A stretch of 64,000 bases of DNA from Saprospiraceae bacterium (GTDB taxonomy: Bacteria; Bacteroidota; Bacteroidia; Chitinophagales; Saprospiraceae). Of the stretch, positions 42,180-50,093 are shown in pieces. The stretch is taken from contig JAEUUU010000159.1 in assembly GCA_016787345.1 (NCBI GenBank), positions 49,538-113,537 on the forward strand. The letters run 5' to 3'. Below the pieces are notes generated by a model. The model did not search any database, was not told the DNA's origin, and saw nothing but the letters and a program-made list of their open reading frames with translations. Each line of letters starts with the position of its first letter. The first letter of the stretch is position 1. A program made the translations under genes and the position numbers.

Positions 42180-44123
42180 TTAATGAATCACCACCTTACG
42201 CTCGCCGTGCCAGTCTTTGCCTTCGATGCGGACGACATAGTTGCCGGCGGAAAAATGGGCAGTGCTCAATGTGATCAGATTGACGCCGGGCGACAGGTGC
42301 TCGTCCTGTTGCAGCACGAGTTTACCGTCGGCCGACCAAAGACTGATCCGGGCCTGCTCGCCGTACAAGGTGCGCAGGCGCAAGTGCAGATCGTCGGCCG
42401 TCGGGTTGGGGGCGACGTCGAGGGTAAATTGCGGCAAGGGGCCGCCCGTATCCGAGACCTCCTGCACCAGGTTGTTACGGCTCACGAGCCAGAGATCCGG
42501 GTCAAATACAAGTTCGGTGGGGCTAAAATCGAGTTGTGCCGTAAACACCTGGCCACTGTACGTATGCGGCAGTACCAGGGTGGTGTCGTGCACGCCGTCG
42601 GTCAGCCGGACCGGCACCGGCATTTCGAAGAAAGAAACGGAGGGGTGCGAGGGCGTTTGCTCCAGTTTGATGGTGACCAGCGCCGCGGGCGATTTGGACC
42701 AGCTGACGTCGTAGGAGGGGTAACCCTGGCCGTAGAACCAGTCGGCAAAAAATTCATCGAGATTTTTACCCGAGCTGGCTTCCAGATGCGCTTTCAGATC
42801 GGCGGTGCGGGCGTAGCGGTAAGCCAGGGCCGGGTCGTCGACGTAGTTGCGCACGCCGGCAAAGAAAGCGCTGTCGCCACTTACCCAGCGAAGCATGTGG
42901 AGCAGCATGGCGCCTTTGGCATAGGAGAGGCGGCCGCTGAAAATACGCCCGACGCTGGTGGTATCATTGACCCACACCGAGCCGTCGGGCTGGCTGGTGG
43001 CCGAGCTGATCCGCGCCGATTTGAAATTATACCATTGCTGGGGCGCCAGGTTTTCGTAACAAAGGCCGCTGAGGTAGGTAGCGAAGCCCTCATTGAGCCA
43101 GATGTCTTCCCAGGAACCGCAGGTGACTTTATCGCCAAACCAGTGGTGGGCGAGTTCGTGGGCCAGTAATTCGTACCCGAAATTGCCCACAAAGGTCATG
43201 GTCTGGTGTTCCATGCCGCCGCCCCAGCCGAACTGGGCGTGGCCGTATTTTTCATCCTGAAAAGGATAGAGGCCGAACAGTTCGTTGTACAACTGCATGT
43301 GGGCGGCATTCGCCGGAATCATAGACTGTGCCACGGCCAGGTTTTCGGGGTAGATGTAGTTGACCATCAAGGTGGTATCGTTGCCGTAAGGCACCTCGAT
43401 ATTGAAGGTGGCATAATCCGTCACCGCCATACAAACGAGGTAGGCCGCGATGGGATAGCGGTGTTTCCAGTGCGCCGTGGTAAAGCCGCCGGCAGTCACT
43501 TCGCCTTGCAAAAGGCCGTTGCTGGCCGGGTGGTTGCCTTCCGGTACGGTGATGAAAATATCGATGGAGTCGATCTTGTCGGTCAGCGATTGTTTGCAGG
43601 GCCACCATTCCATGGCGCCGTAAGGTTCAGAGAGCGTCCAAAGGACGGGTGTGCCGCTGTGTTGATTCACCTCGAACGAACCGAACCCGGTGGAGGTCGG
43701 TTCGCCCTGATAGAAAAAGGTGATGGAATCGGGCAATAACGCCGGCAGCGCCTGATTGAACTCGACGGTGAGCAGATCGCCATTGTGGGCGAACGATAGC
43801 GGAGCCCCGTGATACATGATGCTGTCCATGGTCAGGGCTTCTGAAAAATCGAAGTCCAGACTGCTCAGCGTTTCCGCCGGTTCGAAAATGGTGGTGATTT
43901 CACCCTGGATATACCGCACGGCCGGATCGACCGTCCAGTGAACGCGACAATAGCGGATGTCGCTTCGGTTGTCGGCGCTGTTCAGGCCGCTGCGGGGCTG
44001 GGCATGGTGGCGCAGCCAATGCGTTTTTTCAGATTCGACGATGGGGTCGAGCGGGTCGGAAACCTGGGCTTCCAAGCTCAGCGGAAATGCGAGCAGGGCC
44101 CAGAGGAGCAGTGTGGATTTCAT
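42180..44123 (-). CDS. Secreted M1-family metallopeptidase with T9SS sorting domain
   Basis: 647 residues. Signal peptide (MKSTLLLWALLAFPLSLEAQ), an M1 N-terminal beta domain, then the gluzincin core: 'YELLAHELAHHWFGDKV' (HEXXH, about 308-324) and 'WLNEGFATYLSG' with the third zinc ligand Glu. After the helical part come a beta domain and a type A T9SS C-terminal sorting domain ('DVAPNPTADDLHLRL' ... 'FSAGNYVVRIEG'). The peptidase should act at the cell surface or outside. Its ATG overlaps the stop of the YHS gene by one base and its stop is 10 bases before the diheme peroxidase gene, so the three are one transcript. Confidence 0.9.
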   Translation of the reverse strand: MKSTLLLWALLAFPLSLEAQVSDPLDPIVESEKTHWLRHHAQPRSGLNSADNRSDIRYCRVHWTVDPAVRYIQGEITTIFEPAETLSSLDFDFSEALTMDSIMYHGAPLSFAHNGDLLTVEFNQALPALLPDSITFFYQGEPTSTGFGSFEVNQHSGTPVLWTLSEPYGAMEWWPCKQSLTDKIDSIDIFITVPEGNHPASNGLLQGEVTAGGFTTAHWKHRYPIAAYLVCMAVTDYATFNIEVPYGNDTTLMVNYIYPENLAVAQSMIPANAAHMQLYNELFGLYPFQDEKYGHAQFGWGGGMEHQTMTFVGNFGYELLAHELAHHWFGDKVTCGSWEDIWLNEGFATYLSGLCYENLAPQQWYNFKSARISSATSQPDGSVWVNDTTSVGRIFSGRLSYAKGAMLLHMLRWVSGDSAFFAGVRNYVDDPALAYRYARTADLKAHLEASSGKNLDEFFADWFYGQGYPSYDVSWSKSPAALVTIKLEQTPSHPSVSFFEMPVPVRLTDGVHDTTLVLPHTYSGQVFTAQLDFSPTELVFDPDLWLVSRNNLVQEVSDTGGPLPQFTLDVAPNPTADDLHLRLRTLYGEQARISLWSADGKLVLQQDEHLSPGVNLITLSTAHFSAGNYVVRIEGKDWHGERKVVIH

Positions 44124-44395
44124 TATTGACCGGATGAAGAGCTGAGAAATTCTTGCGGATTGGCGGCAAATTCTTCTTTGCAGGAAGGATTGCAGAAGCC
44201 ATAAATTTTTCCCTGATAATGGGCGGTGTCGGTCACGCTGGCATCAACCTTCATGCCGCACACTGGGTCGGTGTCGGAGGCCAGCGCCACGGCTTCGGCT
44301 TTGGGAGTTGAGCCCGATTGGGGCTGTGACGGTTGCTGGCAGGAGGCAAGAGCGAAGACAAGGGCAAACAGGCTCAGAAAAACACGAAATTTCAT
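44123..44395 (-). CDS. YHS-domain lipoprotein
   Basis: 90 residues from ATG 44395. Lipobox LASC (Cys19). The YHS motif is 'DPVCGMKVD' (about 43-51) followed by 'YGFCNPSCKEEFAANP' (about 65-80), with three Cys that in related domains bind copper or other soft metals (as in CopA-attached YHS and TRASH domains). A stand-alone lipidated YHS domain would hold metal in the periplasm or at the surface. It is coupled to the M1 peptidase gene and lies downstream of MbnP. Confidence 0.85.
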   Translation of the reverse strand: MKFRVFLSLFALVFALASCQQPSQPQSGSTPKAEAVALASDTDPVCGMKVDASVTDTAHYQGKIYGFCNPSCKEEFAANPQEFLSSSSGQ

Positions 44396-44607
44396 AACAA
44401 CTGTATTTAATAAGAACAATAAAAATGACGCAGATGCAGGATTGTCGGGTGGGTTGTTTTGGTGTAAAATACTGCAAAAATCGTCAATACTGCATATCCG
44501 GTCAAACTGGAGGGCAGCGTATCAAAAAAGGAATACGCCACAGCGTGGATAAAAGGCGCGGGCAGCATTGCGCCGCCCGGCCAACTTATCAAATAAAAAA
44601 TTCAACT

Positions 44608-45423
44608 TCAATGGTTGTGGACATGGTCGATGGAGAACATGTCGGCGTAGTTGTCGGCCACCGTTTTGGAATACGGACCGGCGTGCGAGGTCGGGTTGGC
44701 GGCTACGCTGATGTTGGTCGGGTTGGTGAACATTTCCAGTACATCCACATACATGTGAACGTGCGGCGCTTCGCTGTTCTCCCGTACCTCTGCTGCTTCG
44801 TGCGGTGCGTCGAGGTGTACCTCTTTGAGGTTGTTGAGCGTCGGGCTGTTGAAGCCGCCGAACAAGCCGGTGTGGTATTGGAAGATACGCTGGCCGGTGC
44901 TCGGCTCAACCGGCGCCTGCGGCGAGGTACCTTCTACTTTGACAAAAATGTAGCCGGCATTCCAGCTCCAGTACATGCCGCTGGCCGCGCCGGCGGGGTC
45001 CAGGTCGCCGGTGCGCTCGCTCACTGGGCTGACGCTTTTGGCGCTGTCGACACCAATCATAAAGTGAATGTGCGAGTAGTCGCCGGCGGGGATGTTGGTC
45101 AGCGTGATTTCGCGGGAGTCCGCGTCGTCGCCGTTGCAGAGGAAATAGCAGTCATCTTTGGGCACCACGTATTCCGTGCCATCGGTGGAGACGAGCACAA
45201 AGTTGCTGACGAAATAGTTGAACGTGCTGAAATTGACGGTTTCGCCGGCGGCATTGACATAGTCTTTGCCGAATACCAGTGTTTCGTCGCCGGCGCGGTT
45301 TTCAAATTCGATCACCACGTCGCCGAATCCGGTCGGAGTGGGATCGGGTTTAGTGTCGTCTTTACAGGCAGGCAGGGTCGTGAGCAGGAAGAGGGCCAGC
45401 AGGGGGAAAAGAAGTTTTTGCAT
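44608..45423 (-). CDS. MbnP-family metal-binding lipoprotein
   Basis: 271 residues. Lipobox LPAC (Cys20). The MbnP signature segments are present: 'FSTFNYFVSNFVLVSTDG' (about 65-82), 'IPAGDYSHIHFMIGVD' (about 111-126), 'MYWSWNAGYIFVKVEG' (about 150-165; Trp152 and Trp154 are candidates for oxidation), and 'PHVHMYVDV'. The last residues are 'DHVHNH', a possible metal site. Known MbnP binds Cu(I) after a Trp is converted to kynurenine by MbnH. Here MbnP is lipidated and lies between a Cys-motif outer-membrane protein and a YHS lipoprotein. Confidence 0.88.
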   Translation of the reverse strand: MQKLLFPLLALFLLTTLPACKDDTKPDPTPTGFGDVVIEFENRAGDETLVFGKDYVNAAGETVNFSTFNYFVSNFVLVSTDGTEYVVPKDDCYFLCNGDDADSREITLTNIPAGDYSHIHFMIGVDSAKSVSPVSERTGDLDPAGAASGMYWSWNAGYIFVKVEGTSPQAPVEPSTGQRIFQYHTGLFGGFNSPTLNNLKEVHLDAPHEAAEVRENSEAPHVHMYVDVLEMFTNPTNISVAANPTSHAGPYSKTVADNYADMFSIDHVHNH

Positions 45424-45441
45424 GATAAATAATAGAAATGG

Positions 45442-46353
45442 TTAAAAAATGTAGTTAATCGTTGCCATCCAGCGGTTTCGGGCGTCGATGGCGCCGTCGC
45501 CGAGGTTTTCGTAAACAGGTATTTGATAAGTGAATCCAATGGAGAAACGACCGGTATAGACTTCCAGGCCGCTGGTTGCGAGCGTTACGAGTCCGCCGGT
45601 GTTGTCTACCATTTCGCCTTTATCGCGATTGGGTTGCGCATAATCGCTGAATACACCCAGATTGGGTAGCAGGGTAAAGCGGCCGATTTTGTTCCAGTAG
45701 AAGATTTTGGCCGAGCCGCTCAGGCGGTTGCCAAAGCGGTATTCGTCGCTGTTGGCGGTATTAAGGCGGGCAATACCGTCGGTGCTCAAGCCCCAGGCGC
45801 CTCTGCGCAGGGTGTATGCCGCCGAAATCATAAAGTCGGTGCTGCCCGTACCGGGCTGCATATTGGGGTGTATCAATTCGCCTTCGGTGTTGTACAGGGT
45901 ATGTTTGCCGGTGGGTAATTTGAGTCCGCCGCCCAGGGTGAGCGTATGGCGCCACGACCTGTGCAGGCTGTCGCCGCTGTCGAAAACAATATAGTTGGCG
46001 AGCACGGAGACGTCGCCTATACCTTGCGTATGGATCGGGAGACCGTGTTCCGTGCGTTGAAAATCGTGGTACGGCGCCAGTGCCAGTATTTGCACGCGTT
46101 GCCAGGGATAAAAACGGGCCAGCAGGTCGATTGTGCGGAAATGTTCATCCGTCACATCGTCGCCGGCCTGCAAAGCCGCGCGGGTGTGTGAAGAATTGAA
46201 CTGTTGCTCCGACCAGCGCAAACCGATAAAATGCCGGTGAAACTGCGGGAGAATGCCAAAATAGTTGCCCCCGATTGAACACCCGCAAACGTCGCAGGCC
46301 GACATTGAAGGCATAAATGCCAACAAGGCCACTGCGATAAACAGTGTTCGCAT
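45442..46353 (-). CDS. Outer-membrane beta-barrel protein with N-terminal Cys motif
   Basis: 303 residues. After a signal peptide the mature protein would start near 'ACDVCGCSIGGNYFGILP' with a CxxCxC motif (Cys20, 23, 25). The remainder has alternating polar/aromatic strands ('FIGLRWSEQQFNSS', 'SVLANYIVFDSG', 'RNRWMATINYIF' at the C-terminus, ending in Phe), typical of porin/transporter barrels. A terminal metal-binding Cys cluster on a barrel fits metal handling, but the substrate is not known. It ends 18 bases before mbnP, so they are almost certainly co-transcribed. Confidence 0.78.
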   Translation of the reverse strand: MRTLFIAVALLAFMPSMSACDVCGCSIGGNYFGILPQFHRHFIGLRWSEQQFNSSHTRAALQAGDDVTDEHFRTIDLLARFYPWQRVQILALAPYHDFQRTEHGLPIHTQGIGDVSVLANYIVFDSGDSLHRSWRHTLTLGGGLKLPTGKHTLYNTEGELIHPNMQPGTGSTDFMISAAYTLRRGAWGLSTDGIARLNTANSDEYRFGNRLSGSAKIFYWNKIGRFTLLPNLGVFSDYAQPNRDKGEMVDNTGGLVTLATSGLEVYTGRFSIGFTYQIPVYENLGDGAIDARNRWMATINYIF

Positions 46354-46471
46354 ACAATTGAATTGTTAGTCTTGAATGGATAGCAATGACCCTCCACGTT
46401 GTCGTACAGACAACAGGATCGTCAGCAATGAAATGTGCTTTCGGAGATCGCGCTCCTTTGCCCGATGCTGA

Positions 46472-46879
46472 TCAGGGCTTGGCGATGAAATGCACTGTCT
46501 TGGTCGTCGTGTGCGCACTGTGATCTTCCACCACAACCGTAAGCGTCATCGGGGTGTCGCCCGACAAACCGGTGAAAGTGTGCAAGTGCTCGAAGTGAAA
46601 CTCGATTTCGTCGTGCACCGTCGGTTCTTCTTCAAAAACCACGGAGCCGTCGGAATCGCGGGTTACTTTGACCGACATTTCGTGCAGGCTTTCATCGGTC
46701 ACTTCCAGATGAATGTCCAGTGTACCGGTATAGCTGGCGCCTTCCGCGGGGCTGGTAATCGTCAATACCGGCGCTTCGGTATCCTGATCATCATCGTGGC
46801 TGTGTTCGTCTTTGCAGGCAGGCATGGAAAGGGCCGCAAAAAACAGGGCAGCATAAGCTGCGAAGAGATATTTTTTCAT
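46472..46879 (-). CDS. DUF4625-like lipoprotein
   Basis: 135 residues. Lipobox MPAC (Cys22), followed by 'KDEHSHDDDQDTEAP', a His/Asp-rich stretch that could bind metal, then an Ig-like beta domain ('PVLTITSPAEGASYTGTLDI' start, 'LTVVVEDHSAHTTTKTVHF' end). It matches the look of DUF4625 proteins, which in Bacteroidota often occur beside MbnP; this association is from memory. The function is unknown. It precedes the barrel gene by 118 bases in the same direction. Confidence 0.72.
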   Translation of the reverse strand: MKKYLFAAYAALFFAALSMPACKDEHSHDDDQDTEAPVLTITSPAEGASYTGTLDIHLEVTDESLHEMSVKVTRDSDGSVVFEEEPTVHDEIEFHFEHLHTFTGLSGDTPMTLTVVVEDHSAHTTTKTVHFIAKP

Positions 46880-46998
46880 GATAGAAATGGCTGTTTTGAT
46901 TGAATCTCAAATGCATGAACGGCTGTATCGGTCGGCTCCCCGAAAGAGGGCGACAATACAAACATTGATGCTACACGAATCTTGACGGTGCAGTGGAT

Positions 46999-47379
46999 TC
47001 AAACAGCCGGCGGCCGGAAAACGCCGAACAGGTGAGCAGGGGCGCAGTACGCCGTGTAAGGGTGGAATTCGGCTTTCTCGATTTGTACGGCGCCATTAAT
47101 CAGCAATGGCATGGGAGCCTCCCAGAACACTTGCAGATCTTTGCCGTTGCGAAAGCCGTCGGGCAGGATCGGGGCACTTTTGTCAGTGTCCGATTCGGAA
47201 GCCTGTACCTTTTTTTTGAGTTGGCACTTGCCGTCGCAGTGGAGCTTCGGCCGGTTTTTATTCTCGCAATGTTTCATGTAAACGGCCTTATTCCATTGAT
47301 AATGAACAACCCAAGCGGTCCGGACAAAAGCCTGGCCCAGCATGGCGAACATCAAGAATATGGCGAATAGCCGTTTCAT
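46999..47379 (-). CDS. Small exported Cys-containing protein
   Basis: 126 residues from ATG 47379. An N-terminal helix (about 3-20) then a conserved-looking block 'YQWNKAVYMKHCENKNRPKL' and 'HCDGKCQLKKK' (Cys38, 48, 52), Lys-rich spacer, and a C-terminal 'TAYCAPAHLFGVFRPPA'. I recognise the pattern as a recurring uncharacterised Bacteroidota family with Asn-Lys-Pro-Lys-Leu-x-Cys, but it has no named function. Cys and His spacing would suit metal binding. It is the first gene of the copper-themed run. The -7 box nine bases upstream rules out the in-frame start at 47391. Confidence 0.75.
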   Translation of the reverse strand: MKRLFAIFLMFAMLGQAFVRTAWVVHYQWNKAVYMKHCENKNRPKLHCDGKCQLKKKVQASESDTDKSAPILPDGFRNGKDLQVFWEAPMPLLINGAVQIEKAEFHPYTAYCAPAHLFGVFRPPAV

Positions 47380-47388
47380 AATCAAACC

Positions 47389-47396
47389 CAAAGTTA
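47389..47396 (-). promoter_or_regulatory. TAnnTTTG -7 box heading the copper-themed cluster
   Basis: TAACTTTG on the minus strand, exact match, nine bases before the ATG at 47379; leader of about five bases. No clear TTG at -33. Confidence 0.6.
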
Positions 47397-47456
47397 CGAA
47401 GTACTCCTAAGTAAGTGGCAGTGATTATTGTCAGCTTTCGACAGAATGTTCAGCAT

Positions 47457-48179
47457 TTAATCAGCGACATGAAGCTTACGGTATTGCGATGCGCCGAGGA
47501 TACGTTCGCCATCGGCTGTTATCATCTTGGTAATGACCATTTCAGCGTTGCCAGACGTCTGTCGTTCAAATACGATGTCCTGTTCGGTGATCTCAAAAGG
47601 GCTCGACAGATGAGCCGTGACCGTGTGTTCGGTAAAGGAAAAGCTGAATATCACGGGGTGTTGAAAAGGATTCAGAAAACGATAGTCTTTATAACCATAC
47701 ACCACCGTGGCATCGGCGCCCAGCGGGGCATACCGCTCTTCTTCGCGGTAGATGTCGATAGAATGCGCGTGGCGTTCGAGCACCTGCAATCCGGCACGGA
47801 GCGACAATTGGTACAGCAGCCCGGACACCTGGCACAGTCCGCCGCCGACGTCTTCACTCAGCTGCCCGCCGATGATGTTGCGGGAGGGCAAAAAGCCGCG
47901 TTTTGCCGTTGGAGGCCCCACTGCTTTCCAGTAGGAAAATATCTGTCCGGGCTGCACGACCACGCGAGAAATGCCTTCGCAGGCCAGGTGGATGTTGTGT
48001 CGTTTGTTATGCAGTGTTGGACCTGGCAGTATGGGTTGGGTGATCGACATGCGCACCGGCCATTCGGGTAAATGGCCTTTGGGTACGCGCGCCATTTTGC
48101 GTACACGGCCGTTGAAGGAGTCGTTCAGTCTCCGTTGGGTAAGCCTGATGTGGCGTTTTATGGATTTCCAAAGGCTCAT
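47457..48179 (-). CDS. VanW-family protein
   Basis: 240 residues from ATG 48179, overlapping the methyltransferase stop by four bases (ATGA). VanW core: 'ISRVVVQPGQIFSYWKAVG' (about 69-87), 'SRNIIGGQLSEDVGGGLCQV' (about 98-117), 'LSLRAGLQVLERHAHSIDI' and 'PLGADATVVYGYKDYRF'. VanW occurs in some glycopeptide-resistance loci but its activity is unknown and most homologues, like this one, are not in such loci. No signal peptide is obvious. Translational coupling to the methyltransferase suggests a shared task. Confidence 0.9.
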   Translation of the reverse strand: MSLWKSIKRHIRLTQRRLNDSFNGRVRKMARVPKGHLPEWPVRMSITQPILPGPTLHNKRHNIHLACEGISRVVVQPGQIFSYWKAVGPPTAKRGFLPSRNIIGGQLSEDVGGGLCQVSGLLYQLSLRAGLQVLERHAHSIDIYREEERYAPLGADATVVYGYKDYRFLNPFQHPVIFSFSFTEHTVTAHLSSPFEITEQDIVFERQTSGNAEMVITKMITADGERILGASQYRKLHVAD

Positions 48180-48850
48180 TTTTTGTTCAGACGGATCAAA
48201 AGGTACGATGCCCATTCCTTACAAAAGGAGCGGCAAAACAGGCGGTCGAATGGCAAAAACGCCGGTCGCAGCCAGACGGGCAGTCGGTGAACGGGCAAAA
48301 AAAGAAGGCCGCTTGCGGCATCGATCTCCCAATCGTCTCCAGCCATAGCCCGCCATTGGTCGAGGGAAAATGCGTTGGAGCCATGCCAGTTGGCGTCGTG
48401 ATGGCCGCCGGTCAGTTTTCTTCTTTTTAATGAAGGGAAATCGAGGATCAAACAACCTCCGGGACGTAAAACGCGGTGCGCTTCGTTCAGTACAGCCATG
48501 GTTTGGGCCGGGTCGAGATGCATGATAAAGTGGAGAGAGAAGACAGCATCGAAACTGGCATCGGGGAAAGGCATACTGGTAGCGTCGCCCTGGACAATAT
48601 GCCTGTCGGGGTGTTTTTTTCGGGCTTCTGCGAGCATATTGGGGCTGATGTCGAGCCCTGTACCTGCCAGATCGAGCATTCGCCCTGTACCGCAGGCCAG
48701 GTCGAGGGTATGTTCTGGCGGGTATCTGTGCAGGAAGTGTTGTAATGTCGGGCGTTCCTGGGCATGCAGGAACTGGCCGTAACTGTTGCCGAAACGGGAC
48801 TGATCGTATTGGCTGGCAAGTTGTTCGTAATAGGCAGGTATGTTTTTCAT
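48176..48850 (-). CDS. Class I SAM-dependent methyltransferase
   Basis: 224 residues. SAM site motif I 'HTLDLACGTGRMLDLAG' (about 44-60), post-I acidic 'GTGLDISPNML', motif II 'PDASFDAVFSLHFIMHL' (about 97-113) and motif III 'VLRPGGCLILDFPSLK'. UbiE/COQ5-like fold of Methyltransf_11 type; the substrate cannot be told. The N-terminal 'YYEQLASQYDQSRFG' is typical of the group. It has a strong -7 box 32 bases upstream, which is part of the preceding operon's terminator. Confidence 0.9.
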   Translation of the reverse strand: MKNIPAYYEQLASQYDQSRFGNSYGQFLHAQERPTLQHFLHRYPPEHTLDLACGTGRMLDLAGTGLDISPNMLAEARKKHPDRHIVQGDATSMPFPDASFDAVFSLHFIMHLDPAQTMAVLNEAHRVLRPGGCLILDFPSLKRRKLTGGHHDANWHGSNAFSLDQWRAMAGDDWEIDAASGLLFLPVHRLPVWLRPAFLPFDRLFCRSFCKEWASYLLIRLNKK

Positions 48851-48881
48851 TGGTACGGTTGCGAGCGGGGTATGCCGGTAG

Positions 48882-48889
48882 CAAAAGTA
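48882..48889 (-). promoter_or_regulatory. TAnnTTTG -7 box of the methyltransferase gene, inside a terminator T-tract
   Basis: TACTTTTG on the minus strand, exact consensus. It is the T-rich tail that follows the tsf terminator hairpin, so the same bases end one transcript and start the next. Leader about 28 bases. Confidence 0.65.
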
Positions 48890-48922
48890 AACGCCACCCG
48901 GGAAATTTGCTCCCGGGTGGCG
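48885..48922 (-). terminator. Intrinsic terminator of the tsf operon
   Basis: CGCCACCCGGGA (48922-48911 on the minus strand) and TCCCGGGTGGCG (48903-48892) form a perfect 12-pair stem with a 7-base loop, followed by TTTACTTTT. Confidence 0.85.
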
Positions 48923-49038
48923 CTGTAGCCGTCTGTAGCCCCAAGCTCCTGTTGGGGATAAAGAACCTTAATCTATAATAACGAACGTTTATTTGCCCGA
49001 TCCACAGTGTTTCGTGGCCCTGGACAAACGGCCGTTTT

Positions 49039-49869
49039 TTACAGTGCGACGTGTTTGAAGCCCGTGACCGTCAGGTCTTTGTTCAGGCTTTGCAGGTATT
49101 GTTGTACGGTTTGGTCGCCGTTTTTAACAAATTTCTGGCTGAGGAGGGTGCTCTCCTGGAAGAATTTGTTGAGGCGGCCGAGCGCGATTTTCTCGAGCAT
49201 GTCTTCGGCTTTGCCTTCGTTGCGGGCCAGTTCTTTGCCGATTTCGATTTCTTTCTCGATGATTTTCGGATCGACGTCGTCTTTGGAGACCGAAACCGGG
49301 TTCATGGCGGCGATTTGCATGGCCACGTTGCGGCCGGCTTCGTCCTGGCCGGTCTGGTTGAGGGCAACCAGTACCGAACGCTTGTTATTGGAGTGGTTGT
49401 AGGTCAGTACCGAAGCGCCTTCGATGTGTTCGTAGCGGCCGAGTTCGATTTTTTCACCGATTACGCCGTTTTGTTCGCCTACTTTTTCAGCGATGGTCAC
49501 ACCCGGTTCGAAGGGCAGGGCGAGCAGGGCTTCGAGCGACTCGGGGAAGTTGGCGAGTGCGATGTCGGCCATTTTCTGCGTCATGGCGATGAAGTTATCG
49601 TTGCGGGCCACGAAGTCGGTTTCGCAGTTGAGTGCCACAACGATACCGCGGGTGTTGTCGGCGTTGGTTTGGGCGATAACGACGCCTTCGCGCGCTTCGC
49701 GGTCTTCGCGTTTGGCCGCTTTGGCGATGCCTTTTTTGCGGAGCACATCAACGGCGCCTTCAAAGTCGCCGGTGGCTTCTTCGAGGGCTTTTTTGCAATC
49801 CATCATACCTGCGCCGGTCATTTCGCGCAGTTTTTGAATATCGGCGGTAGAAATTTTTACTTCGCTCAT
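49039..49869 (-). CDS. tsf: Translation elongation factor Ts
   Basis: 276 residues. EF-Ts exchanges GDP for GTP on EF-Tu. N-terminal UBA-like domain 'ADIQKLREMTGAGMMDCKKA' (about 8-27), 'ALNCETDFVARNDNFI' (about 78-93) and the C-terminal 'QKFVKNGDQTVQQYL' are characteristic. Last gene of the rplM-rpsI-rpsB-tsf operon, the usual Bacteroidota order. The 224-base gap to rpsB contains a long-stem hairpin. Confidence 0.97.
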   Translation of the reverse strand: MSEVKISTADIQKLREMTGAGMMDCKKALEEATGDFEGAVDVLRKKGIAKAAKREDREAREGVVIAQTNADNTRGIVVALNCETDFVARNDNFIAMTQKMADIALANFPESLEALLALPFEPGVTIAEKVGEQNGVIGEKIELGRYEHIEGASVLTYNHSNNKRSVLVALNQTGQDEAGRNVAMQIAAMNPVSVSKDDVDPKIIEKEIEIGKELARNEGKAEDMLEKIALGRLNKFFQESTLLSQKFVKNGDQTVQQYLQSLNKDLTVTGFKHVAL

Positions 49870-49998
49870 GTTGAATGAAAATTAGACTTTAGGGAAATCG
49901 CCGGGCAGCTTTTGCACTGTCACGACGTGTCGGAAGTTTGAAGGGGTCAAACTGCAAATTTGAAAACGCGAAAGTCGGGTCTTCAAGCGGTTTGGAAT

Positions 49999-50045
49999 GG
50001 AGGGCAAAAGTGAAGTTATGATTAAACCTTGCGCTTTTGCCCTCC
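49999..50045 (-). other. Hairpin in the rpsB-tsf spacer
   Basis: GGAGGGCAAAAG (49999-50010) pairs perfectly with CTTTTGCCCTCC (50034-50045), 12 pairs, 23-base loop. It lies just after the rpsB stop (50094) and about 130 bases before the tsf start. No T-tract follows on the minus strand, so it is not a plain terminator; it may stabilise the upstream mRNA end or regulate tsf. Confidence 0.6.
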
Positions 50046-50093
50046 GGTCGTTCGCCCGGAGCTTCCGATGGCCCGGCGGCGAACTGGAATAAA

